Positions 53,001 through 61,332 of a stretch of 64,000 bases of DNA are shown here, piece after piece. A program made the translations under genes and the position numbers. The DNA is from CBFHMJ01 sp965656875 (GTDB lineage: Bacteria > Pseudomonadota > Gammaproteobacteria > Enterobacterales > Alteromonadaceae): assembly GCA_965656875.1 (NCBI GenBank), contig CBFHMJ010000041.1:124001-188000 (forward strand). The letters are read 5' to 3'. Numbering within the stretch: position 1 is the stretch's first letter; every line of letters begins with the position of its first letter. The notes below the pieces were generated by a model. That model had not been told where the DNA came from. It worked only from the letters and a program-made list of their open reading frames with translations, and ran no database searches.

Positions 53001-54572
53001 GAGTTATTGCTGGCACGATTACAGGAAGTGATAGCAGGGCAATTTGAACTGTCGAAGATCAAGCCATCCAATCGACAACCTGAATGGAACGACTCATTTA
53101 AAGATCAGGAAGCGTTGTACAGCCAACAGATTGCTAATTTTAAACAGGTCAAAGATGAGTTAATTCAGGTCGCCCGTTTATTACAACAAGTTGGTGATGT
53201 CCGTAATTTTACCCAGGTACAAAATACCGCAGCTCATTACGCTAACCAGTTATTGAATACGCTGGACAGCCATGTCACGACTGAACGTTTGTACTTGCCG
53301 TTACTGTTACCTCGTTGGCAGCAGCCCGATTTTGCGGCGGCTTTGTACCCGGCAGAAACAGACAAGCAGCTTGAAGCGTTAATGACGACTCACCGTCAGC
53401 GCCTGAACTACCTGACTTTCAGTTATGCAGAGCCATTACTGGCGTATTTGTTAAACAGTCAGGGCGAGGCGGCGATGCAATTGAGTGCTAAACGCTGGTA
53501 CAGCACAGTGCAGGCTTTTGCAGACTTTAATCGTGAGATTACTGACAACCCGATTTACGCGCTGGAATCGTTTGTTTATCAGGATCTGGTCAGCATGAAC
53601 CGGGATAACTGCATCGATAAACTGGACCCGGTGGAAGGCAAAACTCAGCCTTATAACTTCTCAGCGTCTGGTGTGAGCTGGTTTGCTGAACGCAAAGTGC
53701 AGCTGATTCGTCAGATAAAAGTGTTCTGTGATGGCTATGCTGAAACGCAGGTGATTGACCGTTATCTGGTGGTGGCTGATTTGTTTAATAAGTCACTGGC
53801 GGGTTTCTTCCCATTTGCTGATGTCGGTTATGCCGGACGACGAGATGCGACACCACAGCAGGTCGAGCGTTTCTTTGAACAATATCGTCAGTCTTCGACG
53901 GGATTGAGAGACGACTTACAAACACTGGCAAACGAGCGCCCTGATTTAGTGCCTCGGTCATGGATTGGTTTTATTCATCAGTTGGATCAGTTCGATAACC
54001 TGGTGCAAAAAATCAGTGTGGATGGTAAACCGGTGTGGCAGATTCCATTGGATGTTGAGTTTCATGCGTATCCGGCGTATTCCACCGGTGCAGATCAAAT
54101 CGTGTCCTGGCAGATCAATACGGGTGAGCAACAGGCCGGATTCCCGAATGGAAATGAGCAGTTGATGTGGCAAGTCGGTGAATCAATGGCGTTGAATTTA
54201 CGTTGGGCTGAAGGCTCTGTGTGGCAGCCCGCCCCAAATCCGATGAATGCGAACGGGTTACATCTGGACTTTGCGCGTCAAAGTGTCGCGGCGACCAGTA
54301 AAAGCCCGTGGAGTTTATTTGAATGGTTGTATCGGTTTGGTGCTACGGATTTAAAACAATTGCCACGACTGGATGATGCAGAGCAGGTACTGGCGTTTTA
54401 TGTCCCAGTGATGCTGAAAGAGAAAGATGAAAATGCCTTGATAAAGCCGCAACCAGCAAAACAAATCAGCCGGGCCAATATCACGTTACGTGCGACGGCA
54501 GCCGGAGATAAAGGCAGTGAACTGTATTTGATGTCACGACTACCACAAACGGCGCCGGGCTTTGGTGACTAA
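50037..54572 (+). CDS. tssM: Type VI membrane complex protein TssM (IcmF family, degenerate P-loop)
   Basis: 1511 residues, larger than typical TssM (about 1100-1300). A single obvious membrane helix lies at about 97-118, then the cytoplasmic region. At about 196-206 the family Walker A site is replaced by LLGDGNSDKQKLL, with no GKT/S, and the DTAGRY-type Walker B is replaced by VVIDAEAEIFY, so ATP binding is doubtful. A second helix at about 567-585 (SSAIVLSLFLVSDTL) leads to a large periplasmic part. A Ser/Asp/Gln-rich insert occupies about 265-310. TssM connects TssL to TssJ; periplasmic length accounts for the size. Confidence 0.88.
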   Translation: MSEQQQVTDSKAESSTGQMVEQLENIGNAEAAIQELQAAEASFMEQLSARIGSWYQDNINDQVSALFDHSLVAATGLEERLTPLVVQLRPIWQDPLWQSLGALIVAILIVAINVWLINRARELSVSLIQLIGEGFNRLGAAVLYPFRWLQQKITDWREQRANKPSLAQSLFRRANMATKALKYLSTRREWRYNSPWYLLLGDGNSDKQKLLQGVTTGRRHELQMKEKQLMQSPSGWHFFENAVVIDAEAEIFYSLTEKEKQAEQQDELAVSNAADASSDDSPDQSENSDHSDGNVAHDATVSATQTQQASSASLTMEHIIEQKVTDIDQSGRTKPGIIRGLEQVMQLLHWYRPERPLDGVILTVSAKSLMAAAQSDEPEIALKELGNRLHRKLWLVQKEAGFIVPAWLVVTECENRSGFQSFWRAEEQNKLGQMLGWSSHHRIETQFSAAWVDEAFDQVMHDIQLVQLNAAASEREIDNMDLFMLFRQRFSALRSPLQQVAKQIFSASNYHLAPFCRGIYFTGSIADKTVFADDLFNQKIFPESRLAKPIEHKRLSANRTIRRFQVATISSAIVLSLFLVSDTLRGFFNNKGFADDLHKVMLMSPDCSASGQRTHHLLRNLEHAGEQPFYLSFPLSWFENNQHREAREHLLTQKVLNTILFKSMDCRLQQRAAEINSHLDQDLTGHRSYADVLKHWDQFTKKFEAFSQSRNVFVQLAGASTDRTTTISNLNHLLDYLYDGDVRNGVELDSSLIVGAIVDMRYQPIWMQETSRMLDWNKVIAYFERTSDLLQHEMLEHAMKNPINEIRVASQVQPDEKFVTFEPLIKAIDDFEYWLTHTRSDWVGGYYDSPCYVIHQRLNMLDKALTSIEMDQTVFYQITDKFTEKNCFGPIIKGLASMNEMPVGYLFELHQDTAGERLTVSPEVIEFHSEVVAFKSLALVTKNYPNPDPTPEAIIGWREEPVREILDILAEFQVFTETFWPGGKPFYGELLLARLQEVIAGQFELSKIKPSNRQPEWNDSFKDQEALYSQQIANFKQVKDELIQVARLLQQVGDVRNFTQVQNTAAHYANQLLNTLDSHVTTERLYLPLLLPRWQQPDFAAALYPAETDKQLEALMTTHRQRLNYLTFSYAEPLLAYLLNSQGEAAMQLSAKRWYSTVQAFADFNREITDNPIYALESFVYQDLVSMNRDNCIDKLDPVEGKTQPYNFSASGVSWFAERKVQLIRQIKVFCDGYAETQVIDRYLVVADLFNKSLAGFFPFADVGYAGRRDATPQQVERFFEQYRQSSTGLRDDLQTLANERPDLVPRSWIGFIHQLDQFDNLVQKISVDGKPVWQIPLDVEFHAYPAYSTGADQIVSWQINTGEQQAGFPNGNEQLMWQVGESMALNLRWAEGSVWQPAPNPMNANGLHLDFARQSVAATSKSPWSLFEWLYRFGATDLKQLPRLDDAEQVLAFYVPVMLKEKDENALIKPQPAKQISRANITLRATAAGDKGSELYLMSRLPQTAPGFGD

Positions 54573-54582
54573 GGAAACAATG

Positions 54583-55728
54583 ATGAGAACAGAAGAGCAA
54601 CAACAAGCGTTAGATCATTACATTGAACACTTTCTCGGTGTGCCGTTGTCTTCATTGATGGAGCCGGTAGGTGATGACCAGGTTGGAGAAAACGTTCGTC
54701 ATAACGGTGTGTATTTCAACATTAAAGAAGCCAGACAGCAGGATGATCCAACATTGCCGCGTGGCGTATGGAGCCATGAACTGAAAACGGCGGACTGGAA
54801 CAAAGTTCGTCAGGTAGCGATTGATGCCCTCAAGGGAAAAAGTAAAGATCTGCAATTGGGTGTCTGGTTGTTTGAAGCCAATATTCATAGCTTTGGCTTT
54901 GCCGGTGTTGCGCCTTCAGCGATTTTGATTCAGGAGTTATGCGAGCACTTCTGGGACAATATGCATCCACAAATTCAGGATGGCGATTTGGAATACCGAA
55001 CCAATCCCATCACCTGGATTAATGACAAACTGACCTTGCATTTACGGCTGATTCCACTGACGCATGTGGTGTTGGATGGTGACGAATACAGCTGGGATGA
55101 TCTGGAAAATGCGCAACGTCATGAACAGTTGAAAAATCAGGGTAAATTACCCAACAATTGGGAAGGACTGACGCCAAAAGCATTCAAACAACGATTAACG
55201 GCGACTGCTTCCGATCATGTTAAACAACAAGTGATCGAGATCAGGCAAGGACTGGAGGCACTTGATAATCTGCAAGCGTGGTTCGATGATCGCTGTGGTA
55301 ATGAAAGCCCGGGCTTGCACGATATGACTCAGCTGCTTCATAAAGTGGATGACTTGTTGACGGATGAACTACAAAAGCGGGGGATTCGATTGTCGGCTGC
55401 AGGTGAAGATGAAGCCGATTCACAATCTGACAGTGATGAAGTCATTGATGACGGTGGTGCTGGCGGTTCTGGAGATGGTTCTGATGGTGGCACTCCATCA
55501 CCATTTAAGTTGAAAAATCGTGCAGAAGCGTTTATTTGTTTACGAAAAGCGGCTGAGTTTTTGATGCAGGATGATCCGCACAGTCCGGTGCCTTATCTGG
55601 TCAATACCGCGATTGAATGGGGTGAGCGCAGTGCGCCTGAGTTATATCAGCAATTATTTTTAACTCAGGGTGGTCAGCTTAATATTTTTGAAATAATGGG
55701 CCTGGATATTAGTAACGAAAACCGCTGA
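54583..55728 (+). CDS. tssA: Type VI cap protein TssA (ImpA N-terminal domain)
   Basis: 381 residues from ATG 54583, with AAGGA seven bases upstream; in-frame TTG 54562 is possible. The ImpA domain is clear: ADWNKVRQVAIDALKGKSKDL, LGVWLFEANIHSFGFAG, NITWINDK-like NPITWINDKL. After a Gly/Ser/Asp-rich spacer (about 285-310) the C-terminus has AFICLRKAAEFLMQDDPHSP and TAIEWGERSAPELYQQL, matching the short TssA class. TssA caps and primes tail-tube polymerisation. It starts 10 bp after tssM. Confidence 0.88.
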   Translation: MRTEEQQQALDHYIEHFLGVPLSSLMEPVGDDQVGENVRHNGVYFNIKEARQQDDPTLPRGVWSHELKTADWNKVRQVAIDALKGKSKDLQLGVWLFEANIHSFGFAGVAPSAILIQELCEHFWDNMHPQIQDGDLEYRTNPITWINDKLTLHLRLIPLTHVVLDGDEYSWDDLENAQRHEQLKNQGKLPNNWEGLTPKAFKQRLTATASDHVKQQVIEIRQGLEALDNLQAWFDDRCGNESPGLHDMTQLLHKVDDLLTDELQKRGIRLSAAGEDEADSQSDSDEVIDDGGAGGSGDGSDGGTPSPFKLKNRAEAFICLRKAAEFLMQDDPHSPVPYLVNTAIEWGERSAPELYQQLFLTQGGQLNIFEIMGLDISNENR

Positions 55729-55760
55729 TATTCACTGAACAGATCGTAAGAGAGTCAACG

Positions 55761-56879
55761 ATGGCAATGTTATCGCAATTCCAGTACGAATCGTCTGAAC
55801 ACGGATCAGAGCATCATCCGCTACGACCTAAAAATGCTGAAGTGCTGGCGTTTAATCGCGAACGTCGATTAGCTGAGGGGGCTTTCTGGTCCAGCTGGCA
55901 ACGCTTGTTGTTGCCTCAACATGCCATTGTTGAGGAAGAAAGACTGGAATGGATGATGCGATTTCGTCAGTGTATGGAGGCATTGAACGTTGCTCAGGCG
56001 TCGGCGAAAGAAGCCTGTCAGCAAACGATCACCATGACGAAAAAACAACGTGATGATCTGTTACATCAGGCTCGTTATCTTTGTGACTGGTACGGTGTTA
56101 TTACTTTGCTGGAATGGTGGCAACAGCATGATGACTGGGAGTGTCGCGATTATTGTTATTACATTCACGCTTGTCTGTTAACGGGCGAGTTGGTTAAAGG
56201 CCAGCTTGCGCTGGACAAGGGGATGATGCGCTTTTCTGGTGATGCATCACTGCTTAAATTAAGCCAGCAGTTATTACAGTTTTATCAGCAATTACCTTTC
56301 CCTTTATCTGCCTGTGAGCAGGATTCCTTCCGTATCATTCCGATGATGAGTGAGCATCGCAGTGATTTCTGTTGGCAATATGCTGATCCGGAAATTGCTC
56401 GACGCTGTAATCTGCCATCATTTGTCAATGATGATGACTGGCTGAACTGGTACTGGCAATCGGTGAGTGATCCTGATCGGCGTCTGTTTGCGGTTATCGA
56501 TAAACAATATGGTTTTGTTGGTTCGTTATCATTAGAAATCTATCGGGGTGTCGGTTATTTCTATTACTGGTTCGGTAGTGATTTTCAGGGGCAGGGTCTG
56601 GGGCCAAAAACCGTGGTGTTTTTACTGAATCTTGCACAGGAATATCTGGGGATGCATTGTTGCTATGCCAAAGTTTTTGACTACAACGTGCCGTCTCAAA
56701 AAGCATTAAGCAAAATGGGTTTTGAAACGCTGCCGTTTAATGTCCAACCACCTTTTGAGAATGAATGGTTTTATCATCTCGGTCCTGAAAAATCAGAGCA
56801 GCGACTTTATGAAGAATTAGCTCAGTTACTGGAAGACATGAATTCAGTGGTAGAACTGGAAAAGAAAATTATGCTGTGA
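55761..56879 (+). CDS. T6SS-linked protein with C-terminal GNAT acetyltransferase domain
   Basis: 372 residues. Residues 1-190 are mostly helical, with heptad-like stretches (ECRDYCYYIHACLLTGELVKG) that could be TPR-like. From about 190 a GNAT domain follows: IPMMSEHRSDFCWQYADPEI, FAVIDKQYGFVGSLSLEIY, and the acetyl-CoA loop QGQGLGPKTVVFLL. AKVFDYNVPSQKALSKMGFE completes it. No signal peptide. It is the last gene of the operon, 32 bp after tssA and before a strong terminator. It could modify a T6SS component or be a regulator, effector or immunity factor; the sequence does not decide. Confidence 0.78.
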   Translation: MAMLSQFQYESSEHGSEHHPLRPKNAEVLAFNRERRLAEGAFWSSWQRLLLPQHAIVEEERLEWMMRFRQCMEALNVAQASAKEACQQTITMTKKQRDDLLHQARYLCDWYGVITLLEWWQQHDDWECRDYCYYIHACLLTGELVKGQLALDKGMMRFSGDASLLKLSQQLLQFYQQLPFPLSACEQDSFRIIPMMSEHRSDFCWQYADPEIARRCNLPSFVNDDDWLNWYWQSVSDPDRRLFAVIDKQYGFVGSLSLEIYRGVGYFYYWFGSDFQGQGLGPKTVVFLLNLAQEYLGMHCCYAKVFDYNVPSQKALSKMGFETLPFNVQPPFENEWFYHLGPEKSEQRLYEELAQLLEDMNSVVELEKKIML

Positions 56880-56970
56880 TGGTTTTGAATATTTGTTGGA
56901 TTGAAGGGAGTTCTGGTGAAGCCCGGGGAGTTGTCTTCAATTAACTATCACTTTTGATGATACATATAAA

Positions 56971-57004
56971 AACGCCCTGACGATCCTGCCAGGGCGTTTT
57001 GTTT
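56971..57004 (+). terminator. Terminator of the T6SS structural operon
   Basis: AACGCCCTG-N10-CAGGGCGTT perfect 9-bp stem with a T-rich 3' side (TTGTTTTC), 92 bp after the last stop. Confidence 0.85.
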
Positions 57005-57387
57005 TCAGGGTTGGGATTGCAGTTAACTCGGTCCAGGGATGATAGATTAGAGTATTCGTGGTCGAGTTTGGGTATTGCATGGTCTTGCTTGTATTGCTCC
57101 ATCACTTGTCTGTGTTACTCCATTAATAGTGCTCTGTTGTTTCCCGAATACTGGTTGGGGGTTCGGGTTTGTTTACTTCAGTTTACTTATACAAACGAAA
57201 CGTTATTTGAAATTCTATTCGAGTTTCTGGCGGTGCCTTTGTTCAGGCTCTTGTTCAAGCTTTTGGTGAACTCATAGGCGTTTATCCTGATTTTCATGAC
57301 AGTGATTCAGAATAGCTGAATCTCCTGCCATGACTTTGCCTGAATGCCTTTGAATTAGAGCTGGAACAACGAGTAAAGTCAGGGTTG
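57005..57387. other. Non-coding spacer between T6SS and yebG
   Basis: About 380 bp between the T6SS terminator and the 3' end of yebG. Open frames here are short, rich in Cys/Leu/Phe and lack ribosome-binding sites; no structure or repeat of note was seen. Confidence 0.5.
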
Positions 57388-57789
57388 CTAAGCGACGCTT
57401 TTGATATCTGGCTTAGCGTCAGCTTTTTTAGTGGTCTTTTTAGCAGATGCTTTTGGCTCGGCTGCATCTGTTTCATCGTCGTTAGCGTCTTCTGTTTTTG
57501 TTTTTTCAGCACTGGCCGCATCAGCTTTCTTGTCACTTGTTTTGCTGGTGGCTGGACGCTTTTTCGCTTGCAGTGCGTAAAGCATTTCTTCGCGATTTTT
57601 CGCCAGGTAGATGCTTAACTCTTCTTTTGCCGGATCATCTAATTCAATAGAAGCACTACCAAGTAGTGTGGAGATATCTTCTGCGATATCTAACATACGA
57701 TCATATTCGTCAGCGGATTTTTTGTCGGCAAATGTCATAACTTCTTTACCTCCATTTCTGACGACGACATAGCGAGTTTCAACAGCCAT
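57388..57789 (-). CDS. yebG: SOS-inducible YebG-family protein
   Basis: 133 residues. The N-terminal 80 match YebG: MAVETRYVVVRNGGKEVMT, FADKKSADEYDRMLDIAEDI and EELSIYLAKNREEMLYAL. The C-terminal 50 residues are Lys/Ala/Asp/Glu-rich and unstructured-looking, like the variable tails of YebG homologues. YebG is a DNA-damage-induced protein of unclear function. A LexA-box consensus (57814-57829) lies 24 bp upstream of the start, so SOS control is very likely. Confidence 0.9.
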   Translation of the reverse strand: MAVETRYVVVRNGGKEVMTFADKKSADEYDRMLDIAEDISTLLGSASIELDDPAKEELSIYLAKNREEMLYALQAKKRPATSKTSDKKADAASAEKTKTEDANDDETDAAEPKASAKKTTKKADAKPDIKSVA

Positions 57790-57813
57790 TGGTTACCTCT
57801 GAAAGTTGCTTTA

Positions 57814-57829
57814 CTGTAAGTAAATACAG
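57814..57829. promoter_or_regulatory. LexA box (SOS operator) of yebG
   Basis: CTGT-AAGTAAAT-ACAG fits the LexA consensus CTGT-N8-ACAG, with palindromic TA flanks (TACTGTA...TACAGTA). Confidence 0.92.
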
Positions 57830-57961
57830 TATATGCCGAATCGTTTTTTATGCAATAGCCGATACAAAAAAATAACAAGATTTTGTGGTGATGCCTGCAA
57901 GGGTCTGTAAATCATGGAGGAGGTGGAGAAGTGGTGATAATAACAGGCTGATCTATATAAA

Positions 57962-57990
57962 AAAGGCGGTGATAGTATTATCACCGCCCT
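57962..57990 (-). terminator. Terminator of the chemoreceptor gene
   Basis: GGCGGTGATA-GTAT-TATCACCGCC: perfect 10-bp stem with a 4-base loop. Read on the minus strand it is followed by TTTTT, and it lies 26 bp past the MCP stop. Confidence 0.9.
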
Positions 57991-58013
57991 GGAAATATGC
58001 TGTTCAAACGATG

Positions 58014-59615
58014 TTACAGCTTAAACTGACTCATGCTCAGAGTTACCTGATTCAATGCTTTATCCAGTAGTGACTGACCGGATTTCAGTGAATCAGTGGT
58101 AGTGGCTGTGTTATCCGCTACCTGGTTAATGCTGGACATGTGATCGTTAATCTGACCCATGCTGTGTTGTTGCTGTTCTGTCTCATCAGCAATCGACAGA
58201 TTCATTTGTTCGATGATTGAAATACTGTCGCCGATTTGATTCAGTGCCACACTTACGTCATTACTCTGAGTCACACAATTCAGGGCCAGTTCTCGGCCTT
58301 GTTGCATGACTTCGCGAGCGGCATCAACACGGGTATGAATGTTTGAAATGGTTGACTGAATATTCTCTGTAGACTCACGGGTTTTATTCGCCAGTGCGCG
58401 AACTTCATCAGCAACAACGGCAAATCCGCGACCTGCTTCACCCGCTCGTGCAGCTTCGATAGCGGCATTCAGTGCCAGTAAATTGGTTTGATCGGCAATT
58501 TCTTCGATCACGTTTAACAGATTACTGATATTACTGCTGTCTGATGCCAGCTGTTGAATGGTCTCACTGGCCGCCGAAACTTCATTTGCCAGGCGATTTA
58601 TATTGGAGCTGGCGTCTTCAACCAGCGTCATGCTGTCTCGAGCATCATCACTGATTTGGCGCGCCTGATCTTTAGCGGTTGTTGAACGTTCTCTTACACC
58701 GCTTACCGCAGCCGTCATTTGTTCAATGGCGATATTGGTTTCTTCCAGTCGTGATTTTTGCTGTGCAACACCCTGGTGTGTGTCCTGAGCCAGGTCACCA
58801 AAGCCTGAAATCGTTTGATGGGCCTGTCTAAGCGCAGACTGAGTATCACTAACCAGTTCATGAATACGAGAGATGAACAAATCAATTTCGTCTGCCAGAT
58901 CACCAATTTCATCACTACGGTTGAGATTCAGGCGTTGTGTTAAGTCACCATCACCACGAGCAAGGTCAATAATTGCTGTTAATAGCTGCTTCAATGGTTT
59001 AGTCAGACTAACCGCAAGATAAAGAGCAATGGCAGCACCAATTCCAATCGTCAGAATCAGCATAACGTTACTTAGCCATAACGTGCTGGAGATCAGGGAT
59101 TCAGTGCGTTGCTTATATTGGCCGGATGCCATCAGACTGGCTTTTACCAGGTCATCCAGGTCAACGCCGAGCTGGCGATCAATCTGAGTCAGTGCCCGCT
59201 CATCCGGCAGGACAGTCAGGTTACTGTTGCCGATCCGTTGTTTATTCAGTTTGTACCATTCGGTTGCGGCTTGTTCGATTCGATTAAAGTCAGCGTTAAC
59301 GCCTAGTGCCTGAGACGCAACTTTTGCAGTGGCCAGTTCCTTGTTAAAACGGCTTTCGTAATCATTGAGTCGGGTAAGCGCATCAGCACTGTTTGTAAAC
59401 TGAATTCTGGCCAGTTCGCGATTTACCAGGTCACGGCTGGAACGAAATAAATCCCAGGAGGCACGACTGCTTGAAACAGCTTTTAACGGCGATTCGAAAA
59501 CGTCCAGAGCGCTGTCACCCAGCCGGTTTAACTGAATACTCTGATACACACCGAGCAAACTGAATAGCAAAATGAGTAAGCCAAAACCGCCCCATAATTT
59601 GTGTTTAATGGTCAT
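58014..59615 (-). CDS. Methyl-accepting chemotaxis protein
   Basis: 533 residues. Two membrane helices (about 8-27 and 175-200) flank a periplasmic four-helix-bundle-like sensor of about 150 residues. A HAMP domain (about 200-252) follows, then the cytoplasmic signalling domain with the hairpin tip IEEIADQTNLLALNAAIEAA and RAGEAGRGFAVVADEVRALA (about 368-415). The protein lacks a CheR-docking pentapeptide at its C-terminus (ends LSMSQFKL). Ligand unknown. It probably signals to the CheW/CheA system whose genes begin the window. It is monocistronic, 15 bp downstream of the cytochrome peroxidase gene. Confidence 0.93.
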   Translation of the reverse strand: MTIKHKLWGGFGLLILLFSLLGVYQSIQLNRLGDSALDVFESPLKAVSSSRASWDLFRSSRDLVNRELARIQFTNSADALTRLNDYESRFNKELATAKVASQALGVNADFNRIEQAATEWYKLNKQRIGNSNLTVLPDERALTQIDRQLGVDLDDLVKASLMASGQYKQRTESLISSTLWLSNVMLILTIGIGAAIALYLAVSLTKPLKQLLTAIIDLARGDGDLTQRLNLNRSDEIGDLADEIDLFISRIHELVSDTQSALRQAHQTISGFGDLAQDTHQGVAQQKSRLEETNIAIEQMTAAVSGVRERSTTAKDQARQISDDARDSMTLVEDASSNINRLANEVSAASETIQQLASDSSNISNLLNVIEEIADQTNLLALNAAIEAARAGEAGRGFAVVADEVRALANKTRESTENIQSTISNIHTRVDAAREVMQQGRELALNCVTQSNDVSVALNQIGDSISIIEQMNLSIADETEQQQHSMGQINDHMSSINQVADNTATTTDSLKSGQSLLDKALNQVTLSMSQFKL

Positions 59616-59630
59616 TGTCAGCGTCCTTTA

Positions 59631-60635
59631 TTAAATTGGTAAAATAGGCAGGCTTACAGGTACATCTTCACCCTGAAGGCTTTCAAGGAATGCGATAATT
59701 AGCTTCACATCGCCAGAACTGAGTGCAACAGACTGCATGTCTTGTGACAACGTTTCTCGTTGTAACCCGCCCATGATGTAGTGGCTCATGACCTGTTCGA
59801 GGTTTTTCAGGCTACCGTCATGCATGTAAGGGGCTCTGAGTGTAATGTTGCGTAGCCCGGGTGTTTTAAAGGATTGATTGTCAGTTGGATCACCACTGAC
59901 AACACCACGTCCGTTATCATTGCCGGGTAAACCTATGTCGTGGAATTTGTTATCTGTAAAATTCCAGCCTGAGTGACACGCGGCACAGTTGGCTTTTGTA
60001 TTGAACAAACGGAAGCCTTCTTTTGCATCGTCAGAAATCGCATCATCATCGCCTTGCACCCATAAATCAAATGGAGCGGTGCCGGATACGATTGTTCGTT
60101 CATACGTGGCAATGGCTTTAAGCAGATTATTAATGGTCATGCCATCAGGGAATACTTTATTGAACTGTGTAACGTAACCGGGAACCTTTTCAAGTCGTTC
60201 AACGACGACCGGAAGTGGAACGTTCATTTCTCCCGGGGATTCCACGGGGCCAATTATCTGTGTTTCAAGCGTTGCCGCTCGGCCATCCCAGAAGAATTTA
60301 TCTCCCCAGGCCATATTGAGAATAGTGGGTGAGTGTCGATCAAGAGTTTTCCCCTGGCCACCAAATGCGCCTGGAACACCATCTTCCCAGCCCAGTGAAG
60401 GGTTGTGACAGGTGGCACAGGTCATGTTGAAGTTTCTGCTAAGCCTTTGATCAAAAAATAACATTTTGCCTAACTGTGCTTTTTCGGCACTGTATGGGTT
60501 GTCGGCGGGGAATGGAATCGTGGTTGGTCGTTTATAAGCTTTTCTGAATCCTTCGAGCTCTGGGTCTTCGGCGGCGGTTGCCAGATTAATACCAGCAATA
60601 ACCAGGGCAGCAGTTACAAACAGTTTGCGGATCAT
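59631..60635 (-). CDS. Periplasmic di-haem cytochrome c peroxidase
   Basis: 334 residues with a signal peptide (cleavage likely after ATAA, about 21). Two CxxCH haem sites: CATCHNPSLGWEDG (about 73-86) and CAACHSGWNF (about 215-224). The FFDQRLSRNFNMTC, GDKFFWDGRAATLETQ and LRNITLRAPYMHDGSLKNLE stretches are typical of bacterial CcpA/MauG-related peroxidases, which reduce hydrogen peroxide using cytochrome electrons. An alternative MauG-like role in maturing a protein cannot be excluded. It precedes the MCP gene on the same strand and may be cotranscribed with it. Confidence 0.93.
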   Translation of the reverse strand: MIRKLFVTAALVIAGINLATAAEDPELEGFRKAYKRPTTIPFPADNPYSAEKAQLGKMLFFDQRLSRNFNMTCATCHNPSLGWEDGVPGAFGGQGKTLDRHSPTILNMAWGDKFFWDGRAATLETQIIGPVESPGEMNVPLPVVVERLEKVPGYVTQFNKVFPDGMTINNLLKAIATYERTIVSGTAPFDLWVQGDDDAISDDAKEGFRLFNTKANCAACHSGWNFTDNKFHDIGLPGNDNGRGVVSGDPTDNQSFKTPGLRNITLRAPYMHDGSLKNLEQVMSHYIMGGLQRETLSQDMQSVALSSGDVKLIIAFLESLQGEDVPVSLPILPI

Positions 60636-61028
60636 TTTTTTCTCCTGATCTAATATTCTGAGCTACCAGACAGCATTTACAGACAGCATGTAAACGTAGC
60701 GGTTACTGTGTGATGGCTCGAAATAATCGCATGTTCACAATGTGGTGTATCATTTCATCCTTGTTTACAGGATGTCTTTGTGAATGCAAGGGTGTAATTA
60801 TTACCTTTTAGTTACTAAAGGGTTATATTTAATTTTTATAGTGCCCTTACATCCTGGATCTGTTGACCCTTGATGGTGATTTAAATCCGTTACATCGGCG
60901 AATGATCATCATTTTGTTTCTTAAATATATATTTAGATAACCTAAAGTAGCTAAAATTAATTTTTAACTACTAATTATCATAACCGAATTTAATCCAATT
61001 CGTACTGTATTACCAAGGAGTTAATTAA
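60636..61028. other. Promoter region of the peroxidase gene and leader of a 12-codon ORF
   Basis: About 390 bp, AT-rich, with no gene of ordinary size. It must hold the minus-strand promoter for the peroxidase and possibly a plus-strand promoter for the mini-ORF and vgrG. No Anr/Fnr box was recognised. Confidence 0.4.
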
Positions 61029-61067
61029 ATGAAGACTGAAAAATTGTCATTTGGGCGTCCTTGGTAA
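61029..61067 (+). CDS. 12-codon mini-ORF with strong ribosome-binding site
   Basis: ATG at 61029 with AAGGAG ending eight bases upstream, encoding MKTEKLSFGRPW and TAA. The stop overlaps the left arm of a hairpin (ACAGACA, 61067-61073, with TGTCTGT at 61080-61086), so translation and RNA folding could influence each other. It lies 265 bp before vgrG on the same strand. It may be a leader peptide, a small functional peptide or chance; the strong Shine-Dalgarno makes chance less likely. No family recognised. Confidence 0.4.
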   Translation: MKTEKLSFGRPW

Positions 61068-61086
61068 CAGACAGAGTTTTGTCTGT
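61067..61086 (+). other. Hairpin at the mini-ORF stop codon
   Basis: ACAGACA-GAGTTT-TGTCTGT, 7-bp stem with a 6-base loop. No T tract directly after it, so it is not a typical terminator. Confidence 0.5.
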
Positions 61087-61332
61087 TCGTCATTTACCAT
61101 TTAACGTAGAAACAGGTTGCTTTACCGTGTGTGTAAAAATGAAACTATTGAGGTATGAACTGAGTTTCCAGGCCTGAACAGTGTGTGAAAAGAAACCCAT
61201 TACCGCGCTGAGTTTTACCCGCCAACTATCTTTTTTTGCTTTTGAAAATTAAAAACCCTTTAAATTCAGGTTCTTACTTGTTGGCATTCTTCGTGCTTTT
61301 GCTGGGTATTGATTAATACCTGGCGGGTAAAT

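Noticed and set aside
56999..57277. 92-codon frame after the T6SS terminator
   Set aside because: Cys/Leu/Phe-rich, starts within the terminator region, no ribosome-binding site.
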